DNA of 64,000 bases from positions 24,485,340-24,549,339 of the forward strand of contig OZ024794.1 in assembly GCA_964017045.1 (NCBI GenBank). Direction: 5' to 3'. Both the position numbers and the translations under genes were made by a program. Shown here in pieces: positions 10,413 through 23,800 of this stretch (positions are counted from its first letter, which is position 1; the number at the start of each line of letters is the position of its first letter). This stretch comes from Omphiscola glabra (lineage: Eukaryota; Mollusca; Gastropoda; Lymnaeidae). Below the pieces are notes generated by a model. It had not been told where the DNA came from. It did not search any database and worked only from the letters and a program-made list of their open reading frames with translations.

Positions 10413-13400
10413 TTTCAACTTATGAAAAAGGTTCTTTTGGTTCTAGTCTATCTCTGATTCAGTTCAACAGTTCTATGTTCAATCTCCATGAGTCCATCTA
10501 ACTGTAAAGATAGAGGCTAGTAGGAAGGCTTATACTGGAGAAGCAGTAAAATTTAAAAAAATTAGATTTTAAACATAGGCATTTATTAAGATTTTAGAAT
10601 TAATAATATTATAAATAGATTAGGGGCCAATCATGATGTCATGCTATTTTAACAGATTCTTTACCCCACCCCTCAACATTGTCACAAAGTTTAGAACCCA
10701 TGTAAGACATCATCACAAATTCATAACACCCCCTCCCCATTTTCTTCTACTAGATAAGTGACTTCTTGATTCATCTGCATTTTGGTCACATTGATAATCA
10801 TAAATTATAAGGCCTACCATTTAAACTTATAATGAAATCTTATTTTATCACAATCACACTGTTACTTATTTGTTACTGCAGCACTTAAAAAGGTTTAATT
10901 GACATATTATTAAGTAGCAGTTGAAAATTATTTTTAGAACATTTAAAGCAACTCTCATTTAGATCCACAGTGGTAATAGCACTTGATCTATTTCATAATT
11001 AGTTACCAAACTGTGACAATGCATCTCTTTTTGGAAATCTTGTATGGCTAGACATCTGGTGCTCGTGCCTGTTTTATATATGATATTGTCAATAGTTAAG
11101 ATTAGTTTCCAAGTATTTTCTTTACATAATAATTACTTATAAAGGTTTGGTATTTAAAAAATTTAAGTTAAAATATGAAGAAGAAGTTGAAGAAGTAAAA
11201 AATGTATTATAGTTTAGTAAAAATCAATAACTTCAATAACCATTTATCTTAACTCTTAACCAATAACCACTGAAAAAACTGAATTACTATTACGGTTATT
11301 AACATCTTCAAATTTTATACCTATGCCTATTTCAACTATTTGTTTGTTGGTACATTCAACACTGACCTGGCACAGAAGAGAAGTGCCATCCATAATGATG
11401 CTGTGCTGTAATGAGTATTGTCCTCTCAAAACTCATCTCATCATGTTGTTAGGGGTTTACCAAGAATTGGGATCAGAATCATGACAATGGAGTTTTGAAT
11501 TTGTTCCAGTTTGACACTGACAGAGTTTTTCCTTGGTTCTTAGCTTTTTTTTTACCAAAAAAAAAAATAGTTTTATTTAATTTAGAAAGACTAATATTGA
11601 ATAAGATTGCTTAGCAGTGAATAGCAGTTAGTCAGTTAGGACAGTTAGGTATTACTATTTTATTAAGTTAAGGTTAAATAGCATTAAAATCATTAATAAA
11701 TATTAATATTAACATTCATTAAGCCTTTATTTTTATAAAGGCTAATGCTAAACTAAGACTTAGTTTAACTAAAAAGTTCGGCTCTGTAAACTGTTGTCTG
11801 ATTCTCCTTAAGTTCTAGTCTCTACACTCTTGTCTTTCTTAGTCTTCCTATACTCTTAGTCTTAACTCAAAGTAGTCTAAGTTAGTTCATCTAAAAATCT
11901 AACAGTGAGAGTGTAGGCCTGCTAGGCGAGTCTTACACTTATTACCACTTAATTTAGAAGTGAAATGTAGATCACACAAACTGATAAATCAACAGTGATA
12001 TAAATAATTTAAAATAATAAATCCCAAGGTAATTATTGGTAAATACTAAATAGTATGTCTATATTTTGTAACAGGTGGAACTAACTACTAAATCTAAATT
12101 TCGATGACTCCTTTGTTTACTTCCGGCAGTAAGACTATTTTGATTTTTTTCCCCTTGTTCATTCCACGAGTACGGCTCAGTACAAATTTTCAGCTCGTGC
12201 AGCCTTTACGCTTTCACTTTTAAGGCATTTACTTTAGGTAAGTTTTAGAAGTTTTGGTCCCTGTATGGAACATGTCAAAATTTTGTTTAAAAGTAATTTT
12301 GTCAAAAGGTTAATAAAATTTGAGACCAGCATTATGAAAAGTCACTGCTTTAGAATTTTCTGAACATCTGGACTTAAAAAATGTGTTTTATGGTTCATTT
12401 GTCTTTCTTGTCCTAGTTTTTTCATAAAAGAATTATATTTATTGTTCTTTTTAATTCTGCAGCAAACTGAGAAATGAGAGTTGCATTGACATAGCTTTTT
12501 GTTGTTTTAGTCACCAACGAATTCAGATCATAAACGTTGTATCATAAATGAACAATTTATCAGGAACTTCAGTATTTTTAAAATGACAACATGACATGTC
12601 AATCTCTGGTGTCAGAAAAAAACATGTTAGGTCATTAACTTAAAAAAAAATTTCAGTCAAAAGCGTAAAACTGACACATATTATTGTCTCTCAGGACACA
12701 GATCAACATCCGTTACAGAAAAAAAAAAAAAAACGAAAAAAATCCCAAATGAAGTAGCCTAGGCCTAAAGGAACTAAACAGTACGCATTGCTGTTAAGTT
12801 TTATTTTTAAAAATTCAGTTTTGAGTTGGAATTTAAAAACAAGAGGGGAAAATATAATTACTAATCGTGATTATACGGATCGTATAAAAATATTCTCTTT
12901 ATTCCAAATAAATTAAAATAAAATGTAGTTTCAAATATATATTTAAATATATTTTTAAAAAGGAAAAAAAAACACGATTTCCCGTCCTCTCCATAGGACG
13001 GTGGCCACCTTCACCCTAACCCTTAGGTTTACCACGGTCATTACGTTAATATCCCTTAAATTCTATTTAAAATTCGACATAAATTTATTTTGGACTACCT
13101 GTTAAAAAGTTATTCACTCATGATTTAGTATTGGAAGCAAAGCGGTGTATGAAAACTTGAAAAGGATCATGGTCACAAACATTGCCAAGCAAAAATTTAG
13201 ACTTGAAATAGAAAACAAAGCATTCACACAGTATGACTACTTAATGTAGGGTTAATTTTTTTTATTTTTAAAAAATCTTATAGACAAACCTTCATAATAT
13301 ATATAATATATAATTCTTTTTTTGTTATTGTCTACTTGTTAATTTAATGAAGTTTAATAAAGTCCACCAAACCATACTGGGGTAACGGTTCAGAATATGT

Positions 13401-13850
13401 GATCTTGGGGCATGCTTTCCGTTGAGATTTTGATCATGCTGTGCAATTAGGAACAGTTATGTGCAACCGTCTACATTTGGAAACTAGTACCTAGAGTTTG
13501 TATTCTTTTTAACAGTTTTAGTTGCAACCAGAACGTTTGACATCACGTGCTAACCTCTTGTCCATTGGGCAACACCACCCTCGGTGACAATTTAAGGGTT
13601 TCTTACCAAGTGTTTTCGGTGCAATTACAGTAGTTCACACCAGGCGACATTCAGTCAAGGTACGCCGCTGTGTGCAGTTAATCTTGTCTCTTCGTAGCCA
13701 AGATATATATTTTTTCATCTGTTATGTTAAATTACTTCGTGCAATAGGTATTAATGCAACCGTATAGCTAGTAAACATATCTCAATAAAGGTCCAGTTTA
13801 GCCTATCAACAAGGCTGCTTTTACTGCTACAATAAATGACTTTTGTATAG
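10413..13850. other. Upstream and intergenic region of the RNF145-type gene
   Basis: AT-rich, no supported coding exon on either strand. The only promoter-like spot is an ETS-type site near 12.12 kb. Short duplications and A/T runs elsewhere. Confidence 0.4.
12119..12127 (-). promoter_or_regulatory. Possible ETS-family site of an upstream promoter
   Basis: ACTTCCGGC on the forward strand (GCCGGAAGT on the minus) sits in a locally GC-richer stretch 1.7 kb upstream of the RNF145 start codon. Such sites are common in TATA-less animal promoters. Use as a promoter is inference; no 5' UTR exon was traced. Confidence 0.2.
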
Positions 13851-13859
13851 CATTTTAAA

Positions 13860-13945
13860 GCAAAATGGAATAAGAAAAAAGAAAAAAAGACAAGAAAAAA
13901 AGACAAAGAAAAAACAAGAAAAAAGACAAGAAAAAAAAAAAAGAA
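13860..13945. repeat. Polypurine (A/G) tract
   Basis: Almost pure A and G on the forward strand with aagaaaaaaagac-type repeats. Simple sequence; a minus-strand ORF through it encodes only F/L/V-rich low-complexity sequence. Confidence 0.9.
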
Positions 13946-14624
13946 ACACTGGTCAACAAAAGTATAGATCAAATTAAAAATTTATTCGATATATGCATCA
14001 CTTTCTTCATTCAACGCAACTGCAAATAATTTAAAAACCATATTAATGAAAAAGTTATTTAAAAAATGAAATGGTTATTCTGTTTAGAAGAATGCATAAT
14101 GCACATGTATATATAGTTAAAATTCGACGGACCATGCGCACTCGATAACAGACGAGCTAATATTTTCAACACAGTTCTCACGGCCTCACGGTTTTAAAAA
14201 TTGAATGCTCCCTTATGGATTTTACATGTTTAATCTAACATACAAATGATCTTAAACTCCAGATATAAACCAGGCGTTTTTTTATAAAAAATGGAATAAT
14301 TATACAAAAATACTGTACAAGATAAAAATATAAATCGGGTTTACCCAGTTTCTGAATAAAACTATGTACATTTTATGTTCAATTTGTTATTTTAAAATAT
14401 TAATCGTATGCTACCAACTCATTGGAATGTGTGAACAAAAGATGTTACAACCCCTAAAATAATTAAAGGTTAGTTTCAAATATGTATAGTTAATAGCATA
14501 TACTTAAAAAGTAGCAACAACCCCAGTATAAAAGTAAAATAGCGAAATTTCAAAAAGCCAAATTACACTTAGTTTCATTACAGAACTTTCCCTGAGATCT
14601 CGTTAAGTTCGTGTGCATGGGCTG

Positions 14625-14708
14625 TGCATGAAAGGTGGATGGGGCGGTGGATGGGCGGTGCATGGGCGGTGGATGGGCGGTGCATGGGCGGTGCATGGGC
14701 GGTGGATG
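14625..14708. repeat. 11-bp minisatellite in the 3' UTR of the arrestin-like gene
   Basis: About seven copies of ggtggatgggc / ggtgcatgggc alternating. It lies just downstream of the stop codon at 14898 on the minus strand. Confidence 0.9.
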
Positions 14709-14897
14709 AGCTTGTAGGGTCGACTCCCATGGAAGACTGACTTGCTGTGCTTCAGGAAATGGGACCTTATCCCCGGATGCATTTCCATATACATGTTTTC
14801 GACTTGATATTGCTGATGGAAGTTCTGCTCAGTGAGGTTCTGCTTAGTGAGGTACTGCCCAGAGTAAGGTTGTTGAGATAAGTAGTCGTGCGCGCAA

Positions 14898-17800
14898 TTA
14901 AGACTGGGGATAAACATGATAGTTTGCGCTGATGAGATTAGTGTCATCGGGGTGGGCGTCGTCTCCTATGGGCAGAATTATATTTGGCTGTGCAAGAGGA
15001 GGTAACTTTTGGATCTTCTGATTGGCTGAGAGCAGACCCGCGAAAGAGGGAGCTCTGGGGTTTAATTTGCTTCGCCAAGGCCCGTTTCGCCAAATGCGAT
15101 GTCGCTCAAAGTTCGGAACTGAAAACACAGTAGCCGCATCGCCATACTTCATGGTGGCCCAAGCGTTGAGTGGTTTATGGCTCCAGATTCCTGTGTGCTG
15201 CAGGTCCATGTTACCTATGACGTTAACCTCCCAAAGTTTCTCGCGCTCTTTCTCAAACCTTGTTACGCGAAACGGACCTTCCGAATCAACAGTCCGCGGC
15301 ACAGCGTAGGAAATCGGTGGAGAGTCTGAGGAGAGTGGATCAAACATTTTCTCGACCTCGTTGTACCATATTTCTAGGACAGTGCACGTCCCACTCTGGG
15401 GCGTTAGTCTTCCATTAGATGGTATATTGGCGCAGGAGTTAACGGCAACAAGGAGATCATTTGATTGGTTATCTACTTTAGGATCCATTTCCTCTGAGGT
15501 CCTGTCGGGGTTCACGTCCATATTTTGAGAGTCTGTTGCATTTCTGGATTTTTCTAACGGGACTCTATTCGGTTTAGCATCCTTATTTTCATGAGTGCTG
15601 ATCTCTTCAGAAAGTTTCACCAAGCTAGCTTCATGGAAATTGCAATCCAACAGGTGACTCTTTTGCATGGATCTGGGGGATCGTCTTCTTCCAGTTTCCG
15701 GACGTATCACTGCTGGCTCGTGCACGCCATTTTGGAAATGTTCATCTTCCGGTAACATTGGTTTGGCGCGAGCTACAACTGCCAGTTTTGGCAACTTACC
15801 GTCGCTAGTTGGACCCTCAAAGAAGATTTTTGTCGAGTATTTATGGACCATGCTCAAATCAACTTTAGTATGCATGGCTTGAGAGATATCACATCTAGAG
15901 TTTGGTGAGTTCTCAACTTCATGAATTGTGTGTTCCTTTTTCAGAATTCGATTGGACTTGATATCTTTATCCGCTACAGACGTATCAATTGTCTCATACG
16001 CCAGTGCTTTTGTTTGACGTTTGTGTTTAGCCAACTGTTTCCCAGACCGACCCTGCATGGCCAGGAAACGATCAGATATTTTGGCCCTTTCCTTCTTGTC
16101 TTTTTGATCGGCGCTGTTAGTTTTGAGCTGCAATAATCTCTGACCGACTGGATTCGTTTTGCCATGAACTGTCGTTAATTTGGTTTTAGCGGGCGCAGTG
16201 TTAGTTTCAGTGTCCTTTTCAGTGTTAGTTTCAGTGTCCTTTTCAGGGTTAGTTTCAGTGTCATTTTCAGTGTTAATTTCAGTGTTAGTTTCAGTGTCAT
16301 TATCAGTGTGATTTTCAGTGTCATTTTCAGTGCTAGCTTCAGTGTCATTTTCAGTGTTTAATTGTTTTTTCTCACCAGTTTCATTGATTGAAGAGTACGG
16401 GTGAAATGAAATTGGGGATTTTCCCACCGACTCCGACCTTGTCCTTGATGGGATACTCCAGCTATCGCTGTAGATACGACGGCACTTTTGAGAACCAGAA
16501 CTTGAGAAGAAAGATCTTTCCGTTGTGGATTCATCGCTGGCATCATATTCCCGAGATGTTAATTGTATTGAGCACAATAAATCATTGAGGTGTCCTGATT
16601 TCATTTCCTGGTTATTTTTACAAGTTTTGCTTTTTGTTGGTTTTTTATTGGATTCCACGCCAATTAATGGCCTAAATTTGGATTTTGTATCTTTGGAATT
16701 AATCGTTGATGACACTTTGCTGTTTTTAGCTTTCATGACTGCATTGTTTCTGATCTCAGTTCCCCCATCTGCAACATGTTTGGCAGACAATGTGGCTTCA
16801 GTTAGGTTTTTAGCCACTTTTTTCCCCGAAACGTTTAAGTCAAGATCCAAGGAAACTTTCTGTGAATCTGATATTTCTGAATCAGAGGACTTCGATCCAC
16901 AGATTTTATTATCCCGACTGATGCCTTGACTCCAAGTAAAGTAGCTATAAGTGGTGATGTCTGGTTCATCTATTGATCCCGTGTCACTCGAACTGCTATC
17001 TGACTCCTGTGCTCCAGGGGACTTTTCTTTGGATACTGGCGGAGAACCATTTTTATGAAACACACGTTTACAGTCATTGTGTTGTGAATTACTTTGGCAC
17101 GTGACCACGTGTGCGGTGGTGTTACAATCGTCCTCTCGGAGCCGATAATCAGATCTACCCCCAATTCCGTCCAGCATGCAAGCTGCGGTACTGTGTTTCG
17201 AAGATACCGGTTCTTGTTTGGCTTCACCGGGAGCATTCTCTTCCGGACTTGCTTCGTTTTTGCGGGTAGGAAACACAACTTTTTTAAACGTGTCCATTGT
17301 CTCGGATTTTTTTATGTCTTTTATCCGAGTCTTCGGAATGAGGTTTCGATCAGTAACAGGTTTTTCTGGTGGTTTCTTATCGTGTTTCTTCTGGCGTACA
17401 AGCTCGTCTCTTGTAAATGTGGTGGTATTCGTCAGCCCGTCAGAGATGTTACTATGAGCGATTGTGAAATTGATGACAGCGTTAGACTGAATGACATGCC
17501 ATATGTGTTGAGTCATATAGATTTTCCTGATGATTTTATTGTCGATAACGTTCAACGCAACCAGTCCCGAAGGAGCACACATGTTTTCACAAGGAGGGGA
17601 CCGAGCTAGATTTGTTGGAGTTTCGGTTGGTGAGCCTGATATATCATCTTCCGTCACTGATCCGTTTGCAGTGGCACTGACGTTGGAGCTGGAAGAATGT
17701 TTTTTAAGCCCGGTAGGATATTTGAAGAGAACCCCGTGTGAGAGATCCGATTTGATTGTTGATGGGAAGATTGAAACAACAGCAAATGGTGCACGGAATG

Positions 17801-20800
17801 AAGGGCTGGGATTGCTGCTAGAAATCGGTGTTTCCTTTTCATCAAACCAGACGTACCGGACCAATTCATTTAAGGTTTGACAGCAGTGGCTTGGAGTTAA
17901 AGATGGCTGAACAATGTCTTTTTTCGAGATTTTTGAAATTAGCCGTGATTTTCTTAGTGCCAAACTCGCCCTCTCACCTTTCTTAGGGGCCGATTGAGCC
18001 AAATCTTTAGAGGTCTCTGATTCCAAACCATTACGAAGACAAGACGTGCAAGGGAAGTGTTCAGATGAACTACCTGCTAAAGGCGAATAGGTGTCAATTT
18101 CAGACAAGAGCCACTTTTTGAATTCAATAATTTTGAGCACATTTTGTTTCAGAAAAAGCCGGAACTCTTTGCTGTCCTGCCTTGTAACATATTTTCTGCA
18201 CTTCCATTTTGTCATGACGCGAAGAGTCGACTTGACACCCATCTCCACAAAATCATTGACCTTTTTGGCCTTTTCCACAGCTTTTTTGAACTCTTCTGCC
18301 TCTTTCTCAGCTTCTACCCGAGCCCTGGGTGACTTTCTCCAGGCTGGCTGCTTCTTGTCAACGAGGTCCAGGAAAGAGTACCTGCTAATAAAATCTATCA
18401 TGAACTCCGAACTCACTGTCAGCAGTTGACGCACACTAGCGTAGTACCTGGGGATCTCACCCTCTTCTTCGGGTCCATATTTTCCAGACACATAGCAGGC
18501 GTCGAATGCATTCATTAGAGCTTCACTCTCTTCCTCACTAGAGACATCATCGTCAGCTTGAAATGAGAGGTAACTCTCGTTACCTAGATTTTATTAGAAA
18601 AAAAATTAACTTGGTAAAGTTAAAAAAAAAATAATTTAAAAACCTATGCACAGTTAACTGTACACCTGCAGATAATTCATCTATCATTATTCAACTAATA
18701 ATTTGGATTTGACATATTCTGAAATCGGCCATTTAGCTCCTCTAATGTTCTAAGCTAGTTCTAACACCAACAATAAACTCACCGTCCATATCTGTACAGA
18801 TGTTTAAGTCATCTACCACAGCAACAGGTCTGCCGCAAAGGCTGTAGTAAGTGTCTTTGAGCTCGTGCTTGACCAGCAACTGGAAGTCATTGAAAACAAC
18901 AGTTGTAACAGGTCAAATGTGAACTCAATTATTTTATCTCGGATGACGTATTGTTTTAGTAAATTAATATGTACCGGAGGTTAAGATGAAGGTCAAGGGC
19001 AGAAGAGAGAGAGAAATGTTAGGTATCAACAGTATGGCGATTTGTGTTTGTTCTTCAAGAGTTTCATTCTGTGCCATCTTGTGTAATTGAGTAATAATGT
19101 AGTAGTGGCTTGTGTAGTAGTTTGTGTAGTAGCTTGTGTAGTAGCTTTTGTGAGGTATTAAGACAAAGTACTATCTTTCTCCACTATCGGAGACTTTATC
19201 ATCATCATTGTGTCAAGTGACGAATAAATATTATAGTGATGACTAAACATCTGTCTCATGTCATTAAAGAGATGAGGATGTGTGACAAGTGAATAACTGA
19301 TTAGAACATAGATGAATAGATGCAAATTATTATATCCATCTCGCACGTAAAACGTAACAGCATCACGCCAAATAATCATGCTGTTACAACGGTAAACGTA
19401 ACAGCATCACGCCAAATAATCATGCTGTTACAACGGTAAACGTAACATCATCACGCCAAATAATCATGCTGTTGCAACGGTAAACGTAACAGCATCACGC
19501 CAAATAATCATCATGCTGTTACAACGGTAAGCGTAACAGCATCACGCCAAATAATCATGCTGTTACAACGGTAAACGTAACAGCATCACGCCAAATAATC
19601 ATGCGCTGATACAACGGTAGACCAACCAAACAAACATGCAGTTTCTTTAACTTGAAATTTAAAACTGATCACGAAATAGCTGGGCTTTTCATGTTCTCGT
19701 GTTTTCACATTGCACACCACCGACACTAGATTAACAATTTAACGATTTAAACACTAAATATTTATACATTTATCGTTACAAAAAGGAACTAGCACAGAAA
19801 AAAAAATTAAACAAATATTGAACAATATCAGTCATCGGGGTGGAGGGGGTAGGTCCTATTAACTATGTCCGAACGAAAACGGGCAACATTTGTTTAAAAT
19901 TGCTATTGCAAACAAAAAAAACAAAAACAAAAAAAAGCCTTTTTTACTTCTTCGGTTGGTATGCATATCTCAGCCCAAAGAGGTCAACTCCTACCTGGAG
20001 ATGGTAGGAAACACTGAGCAGGTCGTTTTGGTCAATGCTGGGTTGTGTAGAAGGCATGATGTCTCCTACAGACAATGTGAACTTGTACGTGAGGGCCCGC
20101 AACTTCTTCCTCAGCGTCACGTTACGGCACTGGTCAAAAGGGGAGAGCACTCGACTGAACTCAACTGAGGGGTCACTTTGAAAGACAATATTCTGAAGGG
20201 AAGAAAAGATAAAAACTTCAATGTCTTTTTTTTTATTACGTCTATATTTTAAAAAGTGGCTAAACTATTTTTATTTATGTGATAAAAACCACTTACAATG
20301 AGAAGGGCTGGTCTAAAGAGGTACGTTGGATAAAGATGTTAACTGAGCAACAAGGGATGTCGCTATGAGTAACAAGCTCAAAAAGAGCAACTAGGGCCAG
20401 AAAGAGCAACCAGGCGTCAGAAAGAGCAAACCAGACGTCAGAAAGAGCAACCAGACGTCAGAGAAAGAAATCAATGGTATAAAAATAAACCAGGGGTAAC
20501 AAGCAACGAGGGGTAATAAAGAGCAACAAAGTGTAAGAAAGAGCAACAAAGGGTAAGAAAGAGCAAAAAAGGGTAAGAAAGAGCAAAAAAGGGTAAGAAA
20601 GAGCAACAGAGGGTAAGAAAGAGCAACAGAGGGTAAGAAAGAGCAACAAATGGTAAGAAAGAGCAACAAAGGGTAAGAAAGAGCAACAAAGGGTAAGAAA
20701 GATCAACAAAGGGTAAGAAAGATTAACAAAGGGTAAGAAAGAGCAACAAAGGGTAAGAAAGAGCAACAAAGGGTAAACAAAATAGCAGCCTTAGGTTAAA

Positions 20801-23800
20801 CAAAATAGCAGCCTTAGGTTCAAAAAGATGAAACAAAGGCCCAAAAGAGAAAGGACAACCTGTGGGTCAGAAAGAGCAACCATCAGAGATCAAAAAAGAG
20901 CAACCAGTGTTCAATAACAGCAACCAGGGTTCAAAGAGGAACCATAGGTCAAAGATCAATCAGGGGTCAGAAAGAGAAACCAGTTTGAGGCTGTCAGTGG
21001 TTTCGCACCGGGCATTCATAGTTGATCACTTTTGCTTAGACAGCACGTCATGTGGACTAACCTGAACCAATTGATCACTTTTGCCTAGACAGCCCGTCAT
21101 GTGGACTAACCTGAACCAATTGATCACTTTTGCCTAGACAGCCCGTCATGTGGACTAACCTGAACCAATTGATCACTTTTGCCTAGACAGCCCGTCATGT
21201 GGACTAACCTGAACCAATTGATCACTTTTGCCTAGACAGCCCGTCATGTGGACTAACTTGAACCAATTGATCACTTTTGCTTAGACAGCCCGTCATGTGG
21301 ACTAACCTGAACCAATTGATCACTTTTGCCTAGACAGCCCGTCATGTGGACTAACCTGAACCAATTGATCACTTTTGCCTAGACAGCCCGTCATGTGGAC
21401 TAACCTGAACCAATTGATCACTTTTGCCTAGACAGCCCGTCATGTGGACTAACCTGAACCTATTGATCACTTTTGTTTAGGCAGCCCGTCATGTGGACTA
21501 ACCTGAACCAATTGATCACTTTTGCCTAGACAGCTCGTCATGTGGACTAACCTGAACCAATTGATCACTTTTGCCTAGACAGTCATGTGGACTAACCTGA
21601 ACCTATTGATCACTTTTGCCTTGACAGCCCATCATGTGGACTAACCTGAACCAATTGATCACTTTTGCTTAGACAGCCCGTCATGTGGACTAACCTGAAC
21701 CAATTGATCACTTTTGCTTAGCCAGCCCGTCATGTGGACTAGCCTGAACCAATTGATCACTTTTGCTTAGCCAGCCCGTCATGTGGACTAACCTGAACCA
21801 ATTGATCACTTTTGCTTAGACAGCCCGTCATGTGGACTAACCTGAACCAGGACGGGGAAGATTTCCTCCAGCTTATAGCAGCCGTTGAAGTACTGCTGTG
21901 TGATCTTGACATCAATGCTAACCTTCTGTCCCGTGTTGAATACAGCCCCCTGAGCAGGCAACTGGACGTCCACATTCAGTTTGCCCTTTAAGACTCCGTC
22001 CTTCCCAAAGACCTCGAGAACTTCAGTGCAAGAATTTTGGCTCTGTTTACCGCAATGAAAATAATTCGGTTCATTGACTCAAACACGAGACCACCAACAA
22101 AAGAATGTTTCGTCAAATTAATAAACGAGTTTTATACAATTACAATATTTTTTTAAAAATGCACATCACCTTTAAAAAAATACCGGACGTTATCACTTGA
22201 TTTCATGAAATTTATTGTCTATACAAGTTACTCATTCCAATGGCGTACATTAATTAAATATCACCCGGAAAGCATTCCTAAAAATGCACCCAACACAAGC
22301 ATACACACGTTATATAATTTTGTATGTAAACCCAAATATTGCCGCCCTAGGCGGTAGCCCCCTTTGCAATCCCATAAGTACGCCATTGCGCCACCCACAT
22401 CACAGGACGCTACTCGTGATAGCATTTTCATCTTTAACGCAATGACAACTAAAAAAAACAACAACTCACATTTAGAATTTGTTCTTCAACATAGGGGCGA
22501 CTTCGAATCTTCACGTAGCCACCGAAAGCCATGATTTTTTTGTATTCGTGGCTGAAAGAGGAAAAAGACCCAACAACATGTAATTGTGAGATATTATAAC
22601 ATTTATTATCTTCATGCCAAGGTTTACTCTCACAGCAGTGAATGAATTCGGTACATTTGTCAAGTTTTCGAGAATTTTTTTAGAAGAACTCACTTATCTG
22701 GCGGCACAAACTCCACTAGTATGCAGTAGAGGACACTGACGCAGCTGTCCAAGGTTGTCGCCCTTGCTTTTTCAGGGATCTGGAGTGAAAACTTAAACTT
22801 GCTGATGCCACTGTCAATTCTACCCTCGTCAGGAGCTGCACGGGAAAATAAACAGCTTAAAGAACATTTTCAGACCATTTCCATCGTCATTAAATTGATA
22901 AACGCATTTTGTTTCTATTTCACTAGCAGTAAATGGAGTGTTGTCATATTTGTTCTTGCTCCAACAAAACTGAACAATTCATGATGTGTATTGCGACAGG
23001 TTGATGTAAGTTGAGATGAGAGGAAGCAGGGGACTAATGTAGTACGGCAGGACGGGTACCAGGCAGGACGGGCACCAGAAAGGGCGGACCTCATAAAGAA
23101 CCATAATGTAACAGCACCCCTCTTCTTACATACGTATTCTCAAATTGTGAAGCGACTACGAGGACAAAGGTTGGCCGATGATGGGCGGTGGGGGACCATT
23201 CTAGGTATACGGAAACTCACCGTCAGCTGCCCAAGAGTTAAAAACGTCGACGTGCAGCACATCTATACACTTAGAACCTCTTGGATGTGATGGTGGCAAA
23301 TCAACAAAACAAACACCCCTTAGGTGGATGTTGACACCTGCGTTAAGAAAGAAAAAAAGTGCCTGAAATATTTGGGCGGTAGCGTCTGTTTTTAAACAGT
23401 GTCAGAGGAAGACGATGGCTTTGTTTTCATGAAACAAAAATTTGTTCGTTTTGGCAAGAAGAAATCTCGAGCTGTAATCAATGGCTGGCATGAACTATAG
23501 ATTGGGGTTGATTTCAAAGCTCTCAAAGAAACTTGGGTTCCCTTGAAAGGAACTTGGGTTCCCTCGAAAGGAACTTGGGTTCCCTCGAAAGGAAATTGAC
23601 TTGGGTTCCCTTGTGCACTCATGAAAGCACTGACGACTAAGTACACAAGTATACACAAACTATAATTACGTTCTCGTGGTTTAGCGCACCGCTACTTCAT
23701 CACATTGAATGTGTACACACTTACTTTTACAAGGAAATGCATCGTCTACAAAGGCGTACACTGTTCCACTGACGGACTCCCCGGCGGCGTAAATGGGGAC

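Noticed and set aside
14603..14947. Alternative C-terminal ORF overlapping the arrestin-gene stop
   Set aside because: Different frame, no splice site to enter it, ends in an 11-bp repeat; treated as 3' UTR.
19349..21845. CRISPR-like appearance of regularly spaced repeats
   Set aside because: Units are contiguous with no variable spacers, and the genome is eukaryotic.
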